Shown: positions 1 through 15,200, counted from the first letter of the stretch. The stretch is DNA of 64,000 nucleotides from Chamaea fasciata (GCA_029207755.1 JARCOQ010000016.1:5938501-6002500), one strand, 5' to 3'. Numbers and translations are program-made. Notes: generated from the letters alone by a model not told the origin.

Positions 1-229
1 GCCAAGTGGGCAAACTTGATGTGTTCCTATCAGCTTTTTGGGCTATAAATTGCCACTGTAATATGTAACAGCAGAGAAGCTACGTAACCAGCTGAGGTAC
101 AGGCAGCAAACTTGGCACACTGCACCTGAATCACTCCAGCCACCTCTTGGCCATAGAACAATCAGGCACTGTGAAAACACTGCCTCTCACTCCATCCAGA
201 TAGGAATCTTGGAAGAACTGAACCAGTAC

Positions 230-3200
230 CTGAGGAGTTCTCTGGTCCCTTCCCTGCCAGATCCGAGGAATGTGAATACAGGCCCACAAGAAATCCAAGG
301 ATGCAGTTGGGTCAAACCTGCCAGAAGACAAAAGAAGACAGATTTGCAATTAGAATCAACACAACCCTCGGGCAGCACACAAACACGTGGAAGCATCACT
401 AAACATGATGAGTGCTGTGAAGAAAGAAACATCTGCAAATGTAAAAATAGGATCTATTAAGTCCCGAGAAGGGGGTTGGTTCTGTTCCCAGATTATGACT
501 AAACAGTTATTGCAATAAGCACAGCACAGGGTACAGAGCAGAACAAATGGCATTCAGCAAGTGTGGAGGCTACATGGAGCCTTGCACCAAGGCCAGGAGT
601 TGGTCATCAACACAAACAGTTGGTACAATCAGACCAATGACCTTACTGCCCCTATCACAGCAGTTACCTTGAACTGAGAAATTATTGTAATTTTGAGCAA
701 GAATTTAAGAATAAAATAATAAACTGAAATGCTACCAGTTTTAGAAGCATTGTTGTTATTAGGTGTTAACATTTCCTGGTCCATAACTGTAACAATACTA
801 CTACACTAGAATTCCAGTATTTGAAAGCTGCGTACAGAAGCTGAGAGCTAAGGCTGCTGCAGAGATCAAAACTGGGAGGCTGATATCATTAAAAGGTTAG
901 AGAAAGACTGGAAATGCAGTTTAGTACAACCAAAAGATTCATCAGAGCCTGCCCAGGTTCAGAGACAGCCCCCAGTTTGCCGTCCAAGCCATCCTGCAAA
1001 CCCTGTGTCCATAAAGATTATCAACAAGGGCAATGCAACATGGATTACCCACAATTAGCACTTCCTGTTTAGAAGACAGCCAAATCTTTATGTTCTGCTT
1101 CCACCTAAGAGTAGGCAATATTGATATCAAGGTACACAAATAAAAAAAAAAAAAAAGAGCAGATGAAATCTGTATCCTTCTCACAAAGTCTATTTTTGGC
1201 TGACTTACATCTCCTGGCAGACACATCATGAACATGGCAGGTCTTGTTCTCTTTCAAGACAGACATGAGCTGCCCAACTCAATCCCTTGGCTGGGCCTGA
1301 CAAACAAGACTCACCTTTGCTCCCTGTTCCTGCCAAGCAGAAGCCTGATGCACTGGTGCAACGTGGTCCAGCTGGACTGGTGAGTCAGAAGAGCCAAGAG
1401 GTACGGGCGGAAGGAGGGCACCTGGGACCCTGCCTGGAAGCACCAAAAGAGGAAGAGAGGTAATGAACAGATCCTGGTAGCAAGGTGGGTGTAGGAGATG
1501 CCATGTGTACTGCAGAAGGATGACAATGACAGCAAGAGGATTTAGGGCAGCACTATCTGACAGAACATGGCATCAGATGTGAAATTCAGCTTCAGCCTTA
1601 ACTTTGGCATGGCACTTTGGGCAAGCTATTGATCCATCTGCAAAAATACCAATGGAAACACAGCTGGCTGGGTTGTTATGGGACTGTGTTGTGTCTGTAA
1701 AGCACTTTGAGGTCCTTAAAAGAACACAGCTGAGGAAATATAAAGATAAGAGGAAACATAAGCCCTGCACTGAGAAATGTGAGCCTTGCACAGCCTGTAC
1801 TGCTTTGGAACTCACACAGTAACACGTGGCAAAACATAAAACTACCCCTTGCCCTGTTTCCAGGTGCAGGCCAGTACCCCAGAAAGTCATTCCAGCATAG
1901 CAGCTCCTCTGCCCGACAATTCTTACTTTGTTCCAGGAGAACAGTAGCTTCTGCTGTAGATCAGGGCAGCTGCTGATGACCTCTGGGTCCAACATCTCCA
2001 GCCAGTCATTGAGAAGGCCAGAGGCAGGCCCTGGCCAAGCTGATTCAGCACTGTGGACAAAGCAAGGCCAGTGTCACTGGTGATACCATGCACCCAGACC
2101 TGCCCCTGAATTCCCATCATTGCCTTGGCTCACCTGCAGCTCTCTACCTCCTTCTTTACTGGTGTATCTTCTTTGTCCTGGAGCAACAAGGAGCACACCA
2201 CAGCAATTGGTTTCATGGCAGGACACCTGGCAGTGGTCTCAACAGTAGCTGAGAAGAGGACAGTCAGGAGCTCTTCCAGGTACGGAGAGTGGGTTTCAAT
2301 CAGACCTTGAAGGACTAGCGGAGGGAGAAAGATGCCACTCATTAACTTCAGGATGTGGTGAAAGGTATGGAACCTTGCAAGTATTATTCCTGAGAGCCAG
2401 GCTCAATGAGGAAGAGGGAAGCCATTTTTATCTGGGATAGTAAGCTTGTATTTCTCTTTTTGTTAGTGGAAACCAACAGTTTGCTCAGAGACTTAATCCC
2501 AGCCCTAGATCACAGTTTATAAATCCACATACAGTGGGGGAAAGGAGGTGAATACAAGATAGGGCTGAGCTTAGATCAGTTCACATTTTCTGATCCAGAG
2601 AGAAGGCAGATTCCCACAGCCTGCACAGTAGGCACTGCCCTGTTGCTGCTGCAAAGAAGGAGAGCAGAATGACATGCATACCTTTGCTGATGAGCTCTGG
2701 CTCCACATTACATGTCTCTCCTGATTTCAGGGTTGCAATGATGGCACAGACCGTGGAGCTGATCAAGTCAGGGTCACGACGGAAAGAAAGAGCCTCTGTG
2801 AGGTGCAGGAAGCCACCTCGAACTGTAACGAAATCACAGCACTGGCATCACAGGGACAAGCCAGCCCCCACATCAGACTTCCCTCCTACAGACTCCCCAG
2901 GTGGCTCCAGGGCACAGCTACTCAAACAGACAAATATACATTCTACTGCCATTTATGGCCACCACAACCCTTGACAGTTCTCCTGCATGTTACAGGGACA
3001 TGCAGCTAAGAAAAGGCTCTGTAACCACAAGCCCATTTCCATGCCCAAGCTCTTGGTTAGACTCCAATGGATGGCAGATGATAAACAACTCTACAAGTCA
3101 TGATGTGATCTTGTTCCAGAGGCATTCCTGCATGCTCATCTACCAAAACAACAGCTCACACAGAATTCCTGGCCTCAGAAATTGTAACTTTTCCCTGAGA

Positions 3201-6200
3201 GATCTGCTGTGCTTGGTGAGATGCTACCAGGTGTCTACTGCAAGCCCCCAGAGCTAAGGCACTTGTTCACAGCCTCCAAGAGTTTCTGCAGCACTGTGTG
3301 CTACTTTTGTAACTCCTTATGACTCCTGTCTAAAAGGCTGCCCATGACACTTCCTGCTCCAGGTGCAGTTTTGTTTGTCTCTTTCTTGTCCCACTTTGTC
3401 CCCTCTGAGTCCCATAAGCTGCCCAGTGCCAGTACCATCACTGATCCTGTGCCTTGAGGAGTATTGCACAGCAAAGGCCTTCAGCTGAGCTCGCAGGGGA
3501 CCATCTTCCACCGCGGGGTTCTCCAACCACTGCAGCATCTGCATGAGCACTTTGAAGAAGAGCGAGGAGAAGGCAGTGTCCTGCGGCATGGAGCGCTGGG
3601 AAGAAATGCTTTACAGTGAGGGTGGTGAGGCACTGGCACAGGTTGTCCAGAGGCTCTGGATTCCCCATCCCTGGAAGTGTTCAAGGCCAGGTTGGATGGG
3701 CTTGGAGCAACCTGGTCTAGTGAAAGGTGCCCCTGCTCATGGCAGGGGAGTTGGAGCTAGGTGATCTTTTAAGGTCCCTTCCAACCCAAACCATTTTATG
3801 ACTCTATGAATTAGACTTCAGCTCTCAAACTGTCTGCAAATGCCCTGGCTTGCAAGACATGTCCAATGCTACAGGACAGCAGACTAGAGATCCCAAAACC
3901 AGCAGAGACCTACAGCTGCAAATCCAAAAAACAGTTACCAGGCTAGGTAAGGTACACTAACATTGCAGGTAACCACATCGGTACTAGGCTAATGTGGCCA
4001 GCCTGCATCCAGATGCCCATGGCCAGGGAAACTGAGCTGAGCATTACAAAGTGTGCACAAAGCAGAGCAGATGCACTGCAGATTTCCCATTTCTCCCTCA
4101 CCCCTCTCTATGAAATGCTCCAAAACAGATTTCCCATTTCTCCCTCACCCCTCTTTACAAAATGCTCCCAAAGGCACTCACGTGGTACTGGTAGAGCTGG
4201 CGCATGAGCGGGCAGGAGATGAAGTGGTGGTGGTGCATGGCCATGACCAGGGCACCGCTGTGAGGGGAGTTGAGCAGCGCAGCCAAGGCCTGCAGCAGCC
4301 GCGCTGTGATCCCGCTGCCTGTGACACCGCTGGCTGTGACACTGCTGGCTGTCACCCCACTGGCTGTCACCCCACTGGCCGTGACCCCGCTGGCTGTGAC
4401 CCCGCTGGCTGGTGTGGCCCCTTGGCGGATGTGAGCCAGCTCCTGCCCCAGCGCCTGCTGCAGTGCCAGGGCCAGCGGCCGCAGGCTGGAGTTCTGCCAC
4501 CGCGGGTCCGGGGTCAGTGGGAAAAGCTGGGGGAATACAACAGGGAATACGTTTATGACAGACAATGAAAGGATTGCTGTGCCATGAACACCCTGAGGCA
4601 GAGGAGCCAAGATTTACCTTGGATAGTTTTACTGACTGTAGGCTAACAGGAACCTTCTGATACAGCTTTTTCTATATTCTAGTGCCTGGCACATGAACAT
4701 AAGCAGCAACTCTGCAACCCTAACATGACAATCAGCACTGACACTGCAGGGGAATGTACTACCCAAACACCAACAACCGACTTGGCCAATTAATTCCCTG
4801 TAGGCTCCTTCTGCAGTCAATGGAGGGAGGGAAGCTCTGTAAGCAGACAAGCCAGAGTACAAATGCTGTTTGCACACAGCTTTGCTGCCAGGGCCCTGTG
4901 AGCATTTCACAAATCCTACATCCACTGCTGAGAGGAAAGGCACTATGCACAGAACAAACAAGGTGCAGAGACAGCAACATGCTAGTAGGTACTGGCAGTA
5001 CTAGGCATGATCAAAAGCCACATCACGTTCCAACTACTAGAAAAAATCCTGCCAGTATCAACTTCAGCAGGCAGTAATGGCACAGCCTCATTGCATCAGG
5101 GCTTTCATATTTATTGCCTGCAAACACTGCAGGATAAGGAGTCACAAGATGCAAGTATGAGAGAAATGGATTTGGTAAAGCTGCTGCAGGGAAGCAGCTG
5201 CTCAGCTGGAGGTTATAATAGTACCTGCAGAAGGATGCCTGCCAGATCATCTTCTGGGCCCAGAACACGGACCTGGCTCAAGGCCCGGATCCGACTCTGA
5301 CTTTGAGAGTTTTCAGGACTAGATTTTGACCTTGCAGTCTCAGCGCTGTCTGCAAGAGGAATGAAAGGAAAGAAAGGAAAATGCTGTTATGGTAGATAGC
5401 AACTGGAGCCCCAACACCAGATCACCTTCAGCTTTACAGTCTCTAACTACTGAGATATTCAGCAGCTTTTCTTTTAATTCCAAGCAAGACCTACTTTTCC
5501 GTATGACTCAGAAAAACTCACTGTAATAAACTCCAAAAATATTGGAATTTCTCTCGTTGCCAGAAGCAAAAAAATCTAGCAAGTGTCTAACTGTAGCTTG
5601 CTGGTTTATTGCAACACAACTGCTTTTTAAGACATTTCTGCCTGTTCCTCTCAACAGCAACCAAGGAGGGAAGTTCAGAAGATGATTTTGATATTTAGGC
5701 TATCCCGGGCAGTACCTCGGCGGGCTGGTAAGGAGGCAGTAAGCAGAGAGTGGAAAGTCTGGCCTCCTGTCGCTCCTCTCTCATGTTGAACCTCCACAAG
5801 ATGAGCCATGTAGTCTAAAAAAAGGAGGAAATAAGAACACATCATCATCTTACCCTCTTCAGTAAAGCAGGACAGAACTGCCTCTTTGTACAGCTCCCAC
5901 AGACAAGAGAATCTGCTGTTCCCACAGACCTTGAAAACAAGATGCCTTGAAAACTTTGTTTCTTTTACAAAGTATCTTTCAAAGTACTTTTTGACTCTGT
6001 ACATTCCAATCCAAAAATTCTCCTCTATTTTGGGAAATACAGCCAAGGGCCACCCAGGTGTCTACAGTGACAACAAGCTGCCAAAGCAACCTGGGCACAA
6101 AGTTTGCTGAACTAGCTTGGATTTTTCCAAGGAAGTCACAGAAGATACTCATGGAAACTATTCAAGCAAAAGTTAAATGCCTAGTCAGCCTCATCTGTAG

Positions 6201-9200
6201 CTCTTACTCTTGTCCATGATGTTCTGCTCCAGTGTCTGTGGGTCATGAGATACCGCCTGATCCAGGTACTGCAGAAGTTTGCTCATGCTGGAAACTGGGA
6301 TTCCAAAGGACTGAACAAAGAGAAGCAGCTGCTGTGGCTCCAGGTCCTGAAGGGCTGAAACAGACAAACACTGAGTCCTCAGACCTCTGAACTGCCCATG
6401 GAGGGTTATCTTTATTACTTATCTTTATGCTTTTGTCTGGACCAACAGTGACACATTAATGACAGGGCTGCAGAGAGCCTAAAGCCAGAAGTCTGACAGC
6501 TGCCTACTATATTTTCTTTCCTCTGCAAATCATTGCTGCCTTATTGCGTCTTCCAGTTAATTCACTCACTGGCTAATCTGATCTTCTGTTTAATTTTATT
6601 AGAACCTCAGTAATGCAATCATTCGTATTAAAAAATAACTTCCACCCTATCTCTTGATGGCTGCAGGCAGGAATTATTGAATAATTCAATCGCTGGCTAT
6701 AGACAGCTGTCATTTAATTAGTAAAATGGGATGAAAGCTCTGAATACCAAGAAGAAAGAGAGCACTGACAAGTGGTATGAGGACCAGAGCAACCAGAGGT
6801 TTAGCTTACATCCTTTAGGCACAGCTTTCCACAGTGCTGGTGACTGCATAGCTTAGTTCCATCTGAATTGTTGTAAAAGAGATGGGATCTCAATTCAGAG
6901 TCTCTCATTCCTTTAAGATACGCAGAAAGGGGAAGATCCATTAAGACTCACTCCCCTGCGATAAAATTAACAGTGATGGATGGCTCCATCCAGAGGCATC
7001 CAAGCAGGATACACTTGAGCAGGGAAGCCTCTCCCTTTCCTTTCAGCAGGGTTTGAAACATGCCACAGGCTCACCTGCATCCACAAGGCGCGGGACCTCG
7101 GAGCGGATCATCCGCAGCTTCAGCCAGTCGGGGAGCAACAGAGCCTCCTCGGACGTGTCAACCAGAAAAGCTGTAGGAAGGGGCTTTTTCTCCGGGAACC
7201 AGATATCCAGCAAGGTGTAAAAATCGCCATCCCCTGCTTAAGAGTGGATAAGAAGTTATTTCCCATGTTCACAAGCAGCTAGAATGCCCTGCCCCTCTCT
7301 ATCAATACACCAGAACACACCATTGTTTTAGTATTTCCTGCTGTCTGCAGAAGGCAAAAAAACCCCAACAACCCAGCCTGCAAATCCTTCACTCTCTGCA
7401 GCAATATTCTGATAAATCTCACAGCTACAAACAAGTACTGCAAGGGTCAAGCTTGTGAGTAGAAGGATTAACACCAGCTTGACCTGTTAGGAGACAGGAG
7501 ATAGAAAAAAGCCACCCTGTATTGACCATTACCCCCTAAAAAAATCTGAGCATATTTCACCAACCTTGAGGTGGCCCCAGTGTCAGGAGAATAACCATGG
7601 CATGGACCACAAGGATGTGCATGGTGGCTGTTTCCCCACTAGTCCAACGAAGGAACACCTGATCCTGGGACTCTGACTGGAAAAAGGCAGGAAAAGACAG
7701 GATGAGCAAAGGTGGGGGAGAGAAAGGAGAACATGAGAATGGACAAATTTAGTCTGATCATGGTTCCCAATATCTCCAACAGCAGCCACACAAGATACCT
7801 GGGGAAAAGTTAAAAAGGCTTTTTACAAACACATAGGCTTGGCTCTGATACCGTGTCATAATCTCATTATTTTCAGATCAGAGAATTCTTGCACTGGACT
7901 TGGTTTACTCAAATTGAGTAACCATAAAGGGCTTCTGTTCTGTTAACCTGCCCAGTCTGTGTGACCTGCTGGGGCAAGGCAGCAGGCACTCACCCAGCTG
8001 TACACCTCCTCGCCCTCCTTGCTCTGCCGCATGCGCTTGATGTAGCGGGAGAAGATGGAGAGCAGAGCCACGAGCACTGCATCTGACTCAGCACTGTAGG
8101 AGAGCTTGGAGAACAGGTGGGACATGATGGTGGAGCGCTCCACGATCAGTCGGGCGACATCCTGCAGGGAAAAAAACAACCAGGAGGTCTTTACTGCAAA
8201 ACACAGCCAGGTCCCCCTGTTCCATTGCATCATGTTCTCCAGCCCCCATCATCAGCCCAGTACACACCACTCTGAAGATCAGCTTGTGGGGTCAGGAGCA
8301 GAACTGACACAGGAGGGAAAAGGCCACTGCTCTGCATGCATCTTACAGTGCCCCAGTGGAGCACAGATGCATTCTGATGCACCCCATTACAAAGTAAGCA
8401 TTTACATTGCATTTCTCTGAAGAAAAAGATCTACTGATGCTTATCATTCAGCCTCCTCCATGTATCTAAACAGAGGCACTATCAGCACATGAGTCTTAAA
8501 ACCAATGAACAAAGCACCCAGGGAGAAAAAAAAAATCATTATTAAAAAAAAAAAAAATCACCAAAAGCTTTTCTTTCAGAAAAAAAAAAAAAAAAAAACA
8601 ACAACAAAAAAACTCACACAAACAAATAAAGCCAGAAATCTAGTTTTGGTTACAGGGGAGTACATATCTCACCACTAAAGTTCCTGACTTCCCATTCTCT
8701 CCCCAAACACATATGACAGCAGGTTTAGCACCTGCTTACTTATGAAACACTATTCACTCTTGCATTCCCCATTTCAGATGATGGGCTGCCGCACAAACAC
8801 AGGTTTGCCTTTCAACCCATACACAGAGACACAAACATGCAGTTTTCGGAGTAACACACACCCTAAAACTCATCCTGGTGGTACAGCAAGTCCCATACCA
8901 TGTGTCCCCCACACAATCTCTCCTCTCACCAGAGCAAGGTCGTTGTGCTGTCCCTGCTCCTCCACTGGGGCGTGCTGGGAGAGGTACACCAGGTAAGCGC
9001 TGATGGTCTGGGGATCTGTCTCCATGTGGATGGCCTAGAATGAGAATTCCTTCCATTAGAAATCAGGATTTAATGAAAACAAGCACCAGCATAGGCAAAA
9101 CTCTTCTGCAAGCACATAACCATGTCAACATCACAGCCAGATCCAGTTTGTTTAGATCTGTTTCAGCACTAGTAGAAAAAGAACAAGCTGACACTCCTCC

Positions 9201-12200
9201 CTTCAGCTGCTTCCACCCACCTGCTGCAAGGCCAGAGCTGTGGTGGCTCTCACACTGTCAAACAGTGGCAGCCTCGGGAGGTCTCTCAGCAGCCACTGAT
9301 ATCCCTGCAGCAGCTCAGAATCGCCGGAGTCCTCTTCCATGGGGTGATCCTTCTCCTCCCCATCACGCATTCCTCCTTCCGACAGCACCAAGGACAGGCC
9401 CTGTACAAGTCACACAGATACAGCTGTTACCTATGAAGCCACAGCTGGACTGCTAGTTTCATACTAGTGAATATAACAGAAACGTGCTTCAAATACCACA
9501 GAATGATCCAAATGCAGCGCACAACAGGTTTCAGCTCATGTGATGTGTTTTCTTGACAGATACCCTGCTGGAAGTTTCAGTCTGAACATGATCTCTCTGA
9601 GCTCCCTGCAATTCTCTTTGCCTTGTCTATGCTCCAGAGCACCAGGCACTCACTCAACACTCCTCACAGACAACAGCCTCTGCCAATTACTGCACATGAC
9701 ACACCATCTCTTGATTCTACACCTGAACTTCACAGGAAACAGTAAAATCCAGCTCTATCTTAAGTACAACTCAACTGTTGAACAATAACTTCTTACTGAG
9801 CAGCAGGGAGCAGAAGTGTATTTGATGGGGCTTGGAGACTGAGACAAGTCACTGAAGGAGGATGACATGGAACAATTTCACTGTGCTGGTTTTGGACTCA
9901 AGATAACCTAGGGCTCTACCCTGGGCTTCAGACAGACCCTAGTCAAGATGATTCTCATTCTGCTCACCTTCATGGCCAGGACCCGGGAAGCCACCTGGGA
10001 GGAACTCAGGCGCCGCAGGAAGTAGTCAAGCACCTCACAGGTTGTCTGTTCATCTGCTTTGGGTCCCAACAGCAAGTCTTGCAAACGTCCAAGCAACTGC
10101 CTTTGTTTCTGTTGTCTCTGTGGAGCGATAAGTTGGTCAGTCCAGTGAAATCAAATCTGGGAGGCACAGAAAGTAGGTAACAGAAGGGATCCCCAAGAGA
10201 CTGCTCACCTGGCGTTTCTTGGCACGCTGGTCCTTACTCTCACCCTCTTCTTCTTCTTCACCTGAGGTCGACTCATCAGCAGCATCATGAAGCAGGAACT
10301 CACAAAGACACTGCACGGGCAGGACATCCAAGGAGCCCTCGCTGGACTGAACCAGATCTGCCAGCCATGGCATTGACTGCGATGAGGCCTGGGAAGGATG
10401 AGAGTAACAAGATCAGCAGAACACAGATGCAGCACACTGATCATTTAATTCCTGAGCAGCAAACCACCTTCCCCTGAATCTCACTTAGCTTCCTTTTGCC
10501 CCTCACTCTGCTCAAGTTTCAGAGGCAAGGGATCCAGTCCCACCACAGCCCACCTGTCTTTGAATGATGTTGAGAAGAAAGTCAGGATGGCGACTGCGAC
10601 ACAGAAGGTGGCCCAGGCGAAGCGACTGGTTCAGGCTCTTCACCTGCTCCAGGACGTGTGGTGGAGGTCTGCGAGGGGGGCCCCTGCCACAGAAACAGCA
10701 AGTTACCCACAGGCTGACAGACTCACTCTGATGTGGTGAGGATCAGTCAGTTCTGCAGTGCATGAGGGGTTTATAGAAGGTGGCAGACAAGTTGGAACCA
10801 GATGATCTTCCAACCAAAACCATTCTGTGATTCTGTCATCCCACAGGCTACCACACTACAGGGTTCTTCTTCCCCACATCAACCAGGGTTTCCTGGCAGG
10901 TGTTGATAGCTAGGATTTCATGATGGTACCAGAATGCAGAAAGCTACTTACTGAGGGTCCAGACTTGTCAGCTGGGACAGCAAGAGGCTGCTGCTTTCTG
11001 TAATTGTTTGTTTTGTGGATGCAGCTGCCAGATGACCCTCAAATGCAAGAATCTCCTGTTTTTCTCTCTGGGAGATCTGAAGTTCACGATTAATCATCTC
11101 TGTGCGTGTCTCCTCATCCGTCAAGGTACATTGAGGATAGGAATAGTTACTGAGAAAATAAGTTTTAAAAAAGGAAATGGTTATCTTGTTCTATTCAAAA
11201 TTCACGAACCACAGTCAGAAAGAACACAGGACCCCGCCTCTGATAGACAATGTAGAAAAAAACAAGTAGTTTCTCAGTGGAGCCAGGAGACTGAGACCTT
11301 TTCAACAAGCACAGCAGTCATTCCCCTCCCCCTTTTCCTCAGCTTTATTCCCTTGCTTATAATATTTTTGTCGAGGGAAGGTACTTTTCCCACTCCAACT
11401 GCAGTGCTAATGCCTGTTCATTTTACACAAGTCCCACTGGAGATGAAGGAGTCGCATGGCACAAACTTAATTCCGAAATGTGTTTTTTCAGTGGTCTGTT
11501 TGATATACATAGGGATTTAACCATACTAACTTGGTCATGACCATTTCCATGAGCATCTTTAGAGAGGGATACTCCTCCCATGCAGCCAGACCTGCAGCAG
11601 AGAAGAACAATAAGAAATACAGGAAAAAAACAGAGCCTTTATATATACTGTAACACATTCCAAGGTGGGGAGACACAAACTCACTTAAGAACAGCTTCTA
11701 ACACTTGCAGCACAAACAAGGTGATTCCAGCCACGTGCTGGTCCAAATCCCACCCCCACACATTTTTCACCCACAGGGGATACACAAGTTATTTCACTGC
11801 AGTTACCTCACCAACCCACCAACAGGCCTTCCACACAACGCAACCAGATTTCTGCAGAAAGCACCTTGGCCAATTTTTTGCAGCAGACCTGGTATGCTGA
11901 GAAATGTCCACACTCACCAATGTTTTCAGGATTGAATGCAGCCACTACAAGCAGGAGAGGCCAGGCTTTCCAGTAGAGAGTAGAAATAGCTAGATTTGGA
12001 GGCTGGTACCTGCAAAAACCATCAATAGAGATAAGTGGTCAAGTTTGGTTCCTCAAGCCCATCTCAAGTTTGCTTTTCTCCTTGATCATGCATTGTTTAG
12101 ATTCAGTCATGCCAGTCCAGTGCTCTTCCCAACAAAGAGACACACATACACACAGATCCTTTCAGGAGGGACAGCAGGATTCAGCTGAAGATTTCTGGGG

Positions 12201-15200
12201 CAGAAAGGTCAGTGCTTGCAGACCAAAGTACATTCCACGACTCGGGTCTTGATTGCTCTAGAAAAATACCCACCTGAACACGACCCTGAAAAGCCTTCCT
12301 TGTCAGTTTTAATTCAGAAAAGCATCTTAAAATCTGTGAGCTGGGAATGTTAGTCACAAGGTGAAGGTGAGCTAGATCACAGCAAGATTATCTGTGTGAT
12401 AAGTCTTACCCTGGGGGTAGCTGGATATTCTCTGGATGGTGATAAGTGCACAGATTTAAGACTGCATCGATCAGCTGGATTCTTTCTACCCTCAGGACCT
12501 CAACATCTGGAGGAGAAGAAAAGACTGAACAAGTTATTGACCTGTCTACCTGCCTGAAAGTCCTTCAAGCATCACAGTATAAAACAAATTTTACTTCAAG
12601 CAAGTATGTTATTGTGGGCTTGCTCTCATGATATTACAGAAACAAAAAAACCAACATTTAAAAAGCAACAACACTTAAAAAATCCTGTAAGTCAGTGTAT
12701 AAGGATATGGAGCTTTTCAGCAGCAATCTGGTCTAAATTCTTAAGGGTACTTTTTTTCTCTTAAGGGTACTTTTTTTTTCCCAAATGCATCCAATATGAT
12801 ACTTGTACCTTTTTCAGAACTTGGATACATTCCTTCAGGTAAGCAACAAATTTGATCAAAACTTCTGGAGTTCAGAGGAACTAAAAATGCATTTCAACTT
12901 TGTTGCAAGTTTTCAGACTCACTCTAACTCTGAGTCTTCCAGTATATGAAATGGTGTAGGATTTAAAATCCTCTATGAGAGGCTGGACATATTTTGAGAG
13001 GATACTGAACAGCAAAGTCTAGATCCTTTCACAAGCACTGAGCAGTTCAGGATTGCTCTTTGCCATTAACCAGTCAGCACTAAGAGCATGTAAGATTTAG
13101 ACTTGACAAACTCTTGACAACACCCTGAATTCTGCCACAAACACATACAGCTCAGCTGAATGGACGTATTTCCCAGCAACGCAGGAATTTAGACAAATGC
13201 TAAATGAATTCATAAAAGGGGTAAGAGTAAAGATTGCTTTCGTAACTGCTATTCTCTAAGTGTCCTAATAATGGACTTGGGAAGTGCACACAATTGGTTA
13301 ATTAATTTAACTTCCAATCCTACCATTTTTGCATAGCCTATAAATTTCATTTTACAGTATGTACAAAGGACTAAATTGAATTTAAAAATGCTGACTCAAA
13401 ACTCTGGGTGGTTGTTCACAGTCCTTCATTCTCCACACAACCAATAATTTCCCAAACACTCCATGATACAAAATTAGTAACAGAGAGAAACAGTAAGAGA
13501 AAATAAGAAGCTTCTCTAGTGAGAAAGCAACAGCAGTACATGTCTGGCTTCGAGCCAAATGCTTAGCCATCACGACTAAAATATGCTTTAAGTGATGCAA
13601 AGGCTGTTTGGTAGGTGGTAGGAGCTGTCTCAGCCCTGGGTGGCAATAGGAGGACGCGGAGACAGAAGCAAGCACTTGCTGGTGGGAGCTCTGTGCAGCC
13701 TCACCATCTGCTTGCACAGCTGCAGCCCTCTTCACCAAGTGGTCGGCGAGCTCCATGGCATCGGCGGGGCCCAGGGGCAGGTCCCGCGACAGCCCGATCA
13801 CCAGGATGCGCATCAGGGTGTCCTCCAGGATGGGCACCTCAGAGCACAGGCGAAGGAAGAAGCTGCAGGAGACACCAGACAACAATCTCACTTCTTTGGA
13901 CAGCAGCACGGGGACTCCTGGAACCCTCCACAGACCCTACAACTCATCTGAGCAGAAGATACATCACAGCCTAGTTTACACCACCTTCCCTGATCTCCAG
14001 CTCCAAATGCAACTATTTGAAACAAATTATTATCTGAGTATCACTTGCACTGCCTTGTACCTCTCCAATTCAGCCTGCTTGAGTCTGAGCTCCCCAAGCT
14101 ACCCCAGTTACCCAGGCACTGCGGGGCTGCCCTCCTTACAACTACAACGTCAAGATACAGAACAGCTTGGCACAGGGAACAGGAATGAAGGAGGAAGAGG
14201 AACAGATGGAGAGTGGAACAACACCCCCCGGTTTTATGGCAGTGTAACAGATGAAGAAAATCTGAGCACAGCTCCAAGCCTTTTCAACACAGAGCTATAT
14301 AAGGATCACCAGAAAACACCCATTCCTCTGTCTCCAGCTTGAGCAGCTCCCCTCCTGCACCCGCCACGGGAGGGGCACACACTCACTTGCGGTCACTCTC
14401 GGGGGGCCAGTTGTCCCATTTGTAGTAGGTTTCTGGCTGTTCTGTGAAGAGCACCTTGTGGAGGCTGCAGAGATGAAGTGGACATTAAACACCATCTGTG
14501 AGGCTTAAGAACTCATACAACAGTCCAGTCTCCCCCAAATCCTGCTAAAGCTTCCTATCCTACACATGAAGGAGCCCCTTCAGGTAAGTGAGTCTAGCAA
14601 CAGTAACAACACAATTCAGAACAAAGAGGACAATACAATATGGGCTCTGGGCTTTTATACTTTCAGTAACTTATCTTGCTTACTATTAATTCTGGCTTGA
14701 ACTGCCTCATTAATGCCTTGGATCAAGACCCCAGGCTACCATATGTCCTCCAGAAGATAGAACTACCTGTGGAGCCCTCAGCCATAGAAAGGATGTCAAA
14801 CAAAAAACCAACAAGAAGTCCACAGGGAATTTGTTTGGTCAGGTAGCTAAAAATCCCCTACTGAGTGGACCCAAATAATATAAATCAGAAATATTTTCCA
14901 TTATCATATGTTTCTGGTACGAGGATGCAGCTGAAAGAATTTCAGAGATGGAGGCAGTCCCAGCCTGAACCCTGCTAAAACTGTTTCTGCTCCCTGCCTG
15001 AAAATGAGAGAGAAATCTAACCAAACCCTGGTGTATACCTGGTTTTTCATAATATATCACAGTGTTGGGGAAGGGACTGGTTATGTACAGACATGACCAG
15101 GCTGACTCTCACCAGTGCACATAGTCCTTTGGAGCCAGCTTGCTGATAGATGGAACAACCGTATGCAGCCACCAGACAGCATCACGCTGAATAGCAGCAA

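Noticed and set aside
8930..9034. Apparent one-base frameshift in INTS1 exon 23
   Set aside because: A recount of the GGGG run near 9010 restored a 105-base exon in frame, so it was a counting slip and not a lesion.
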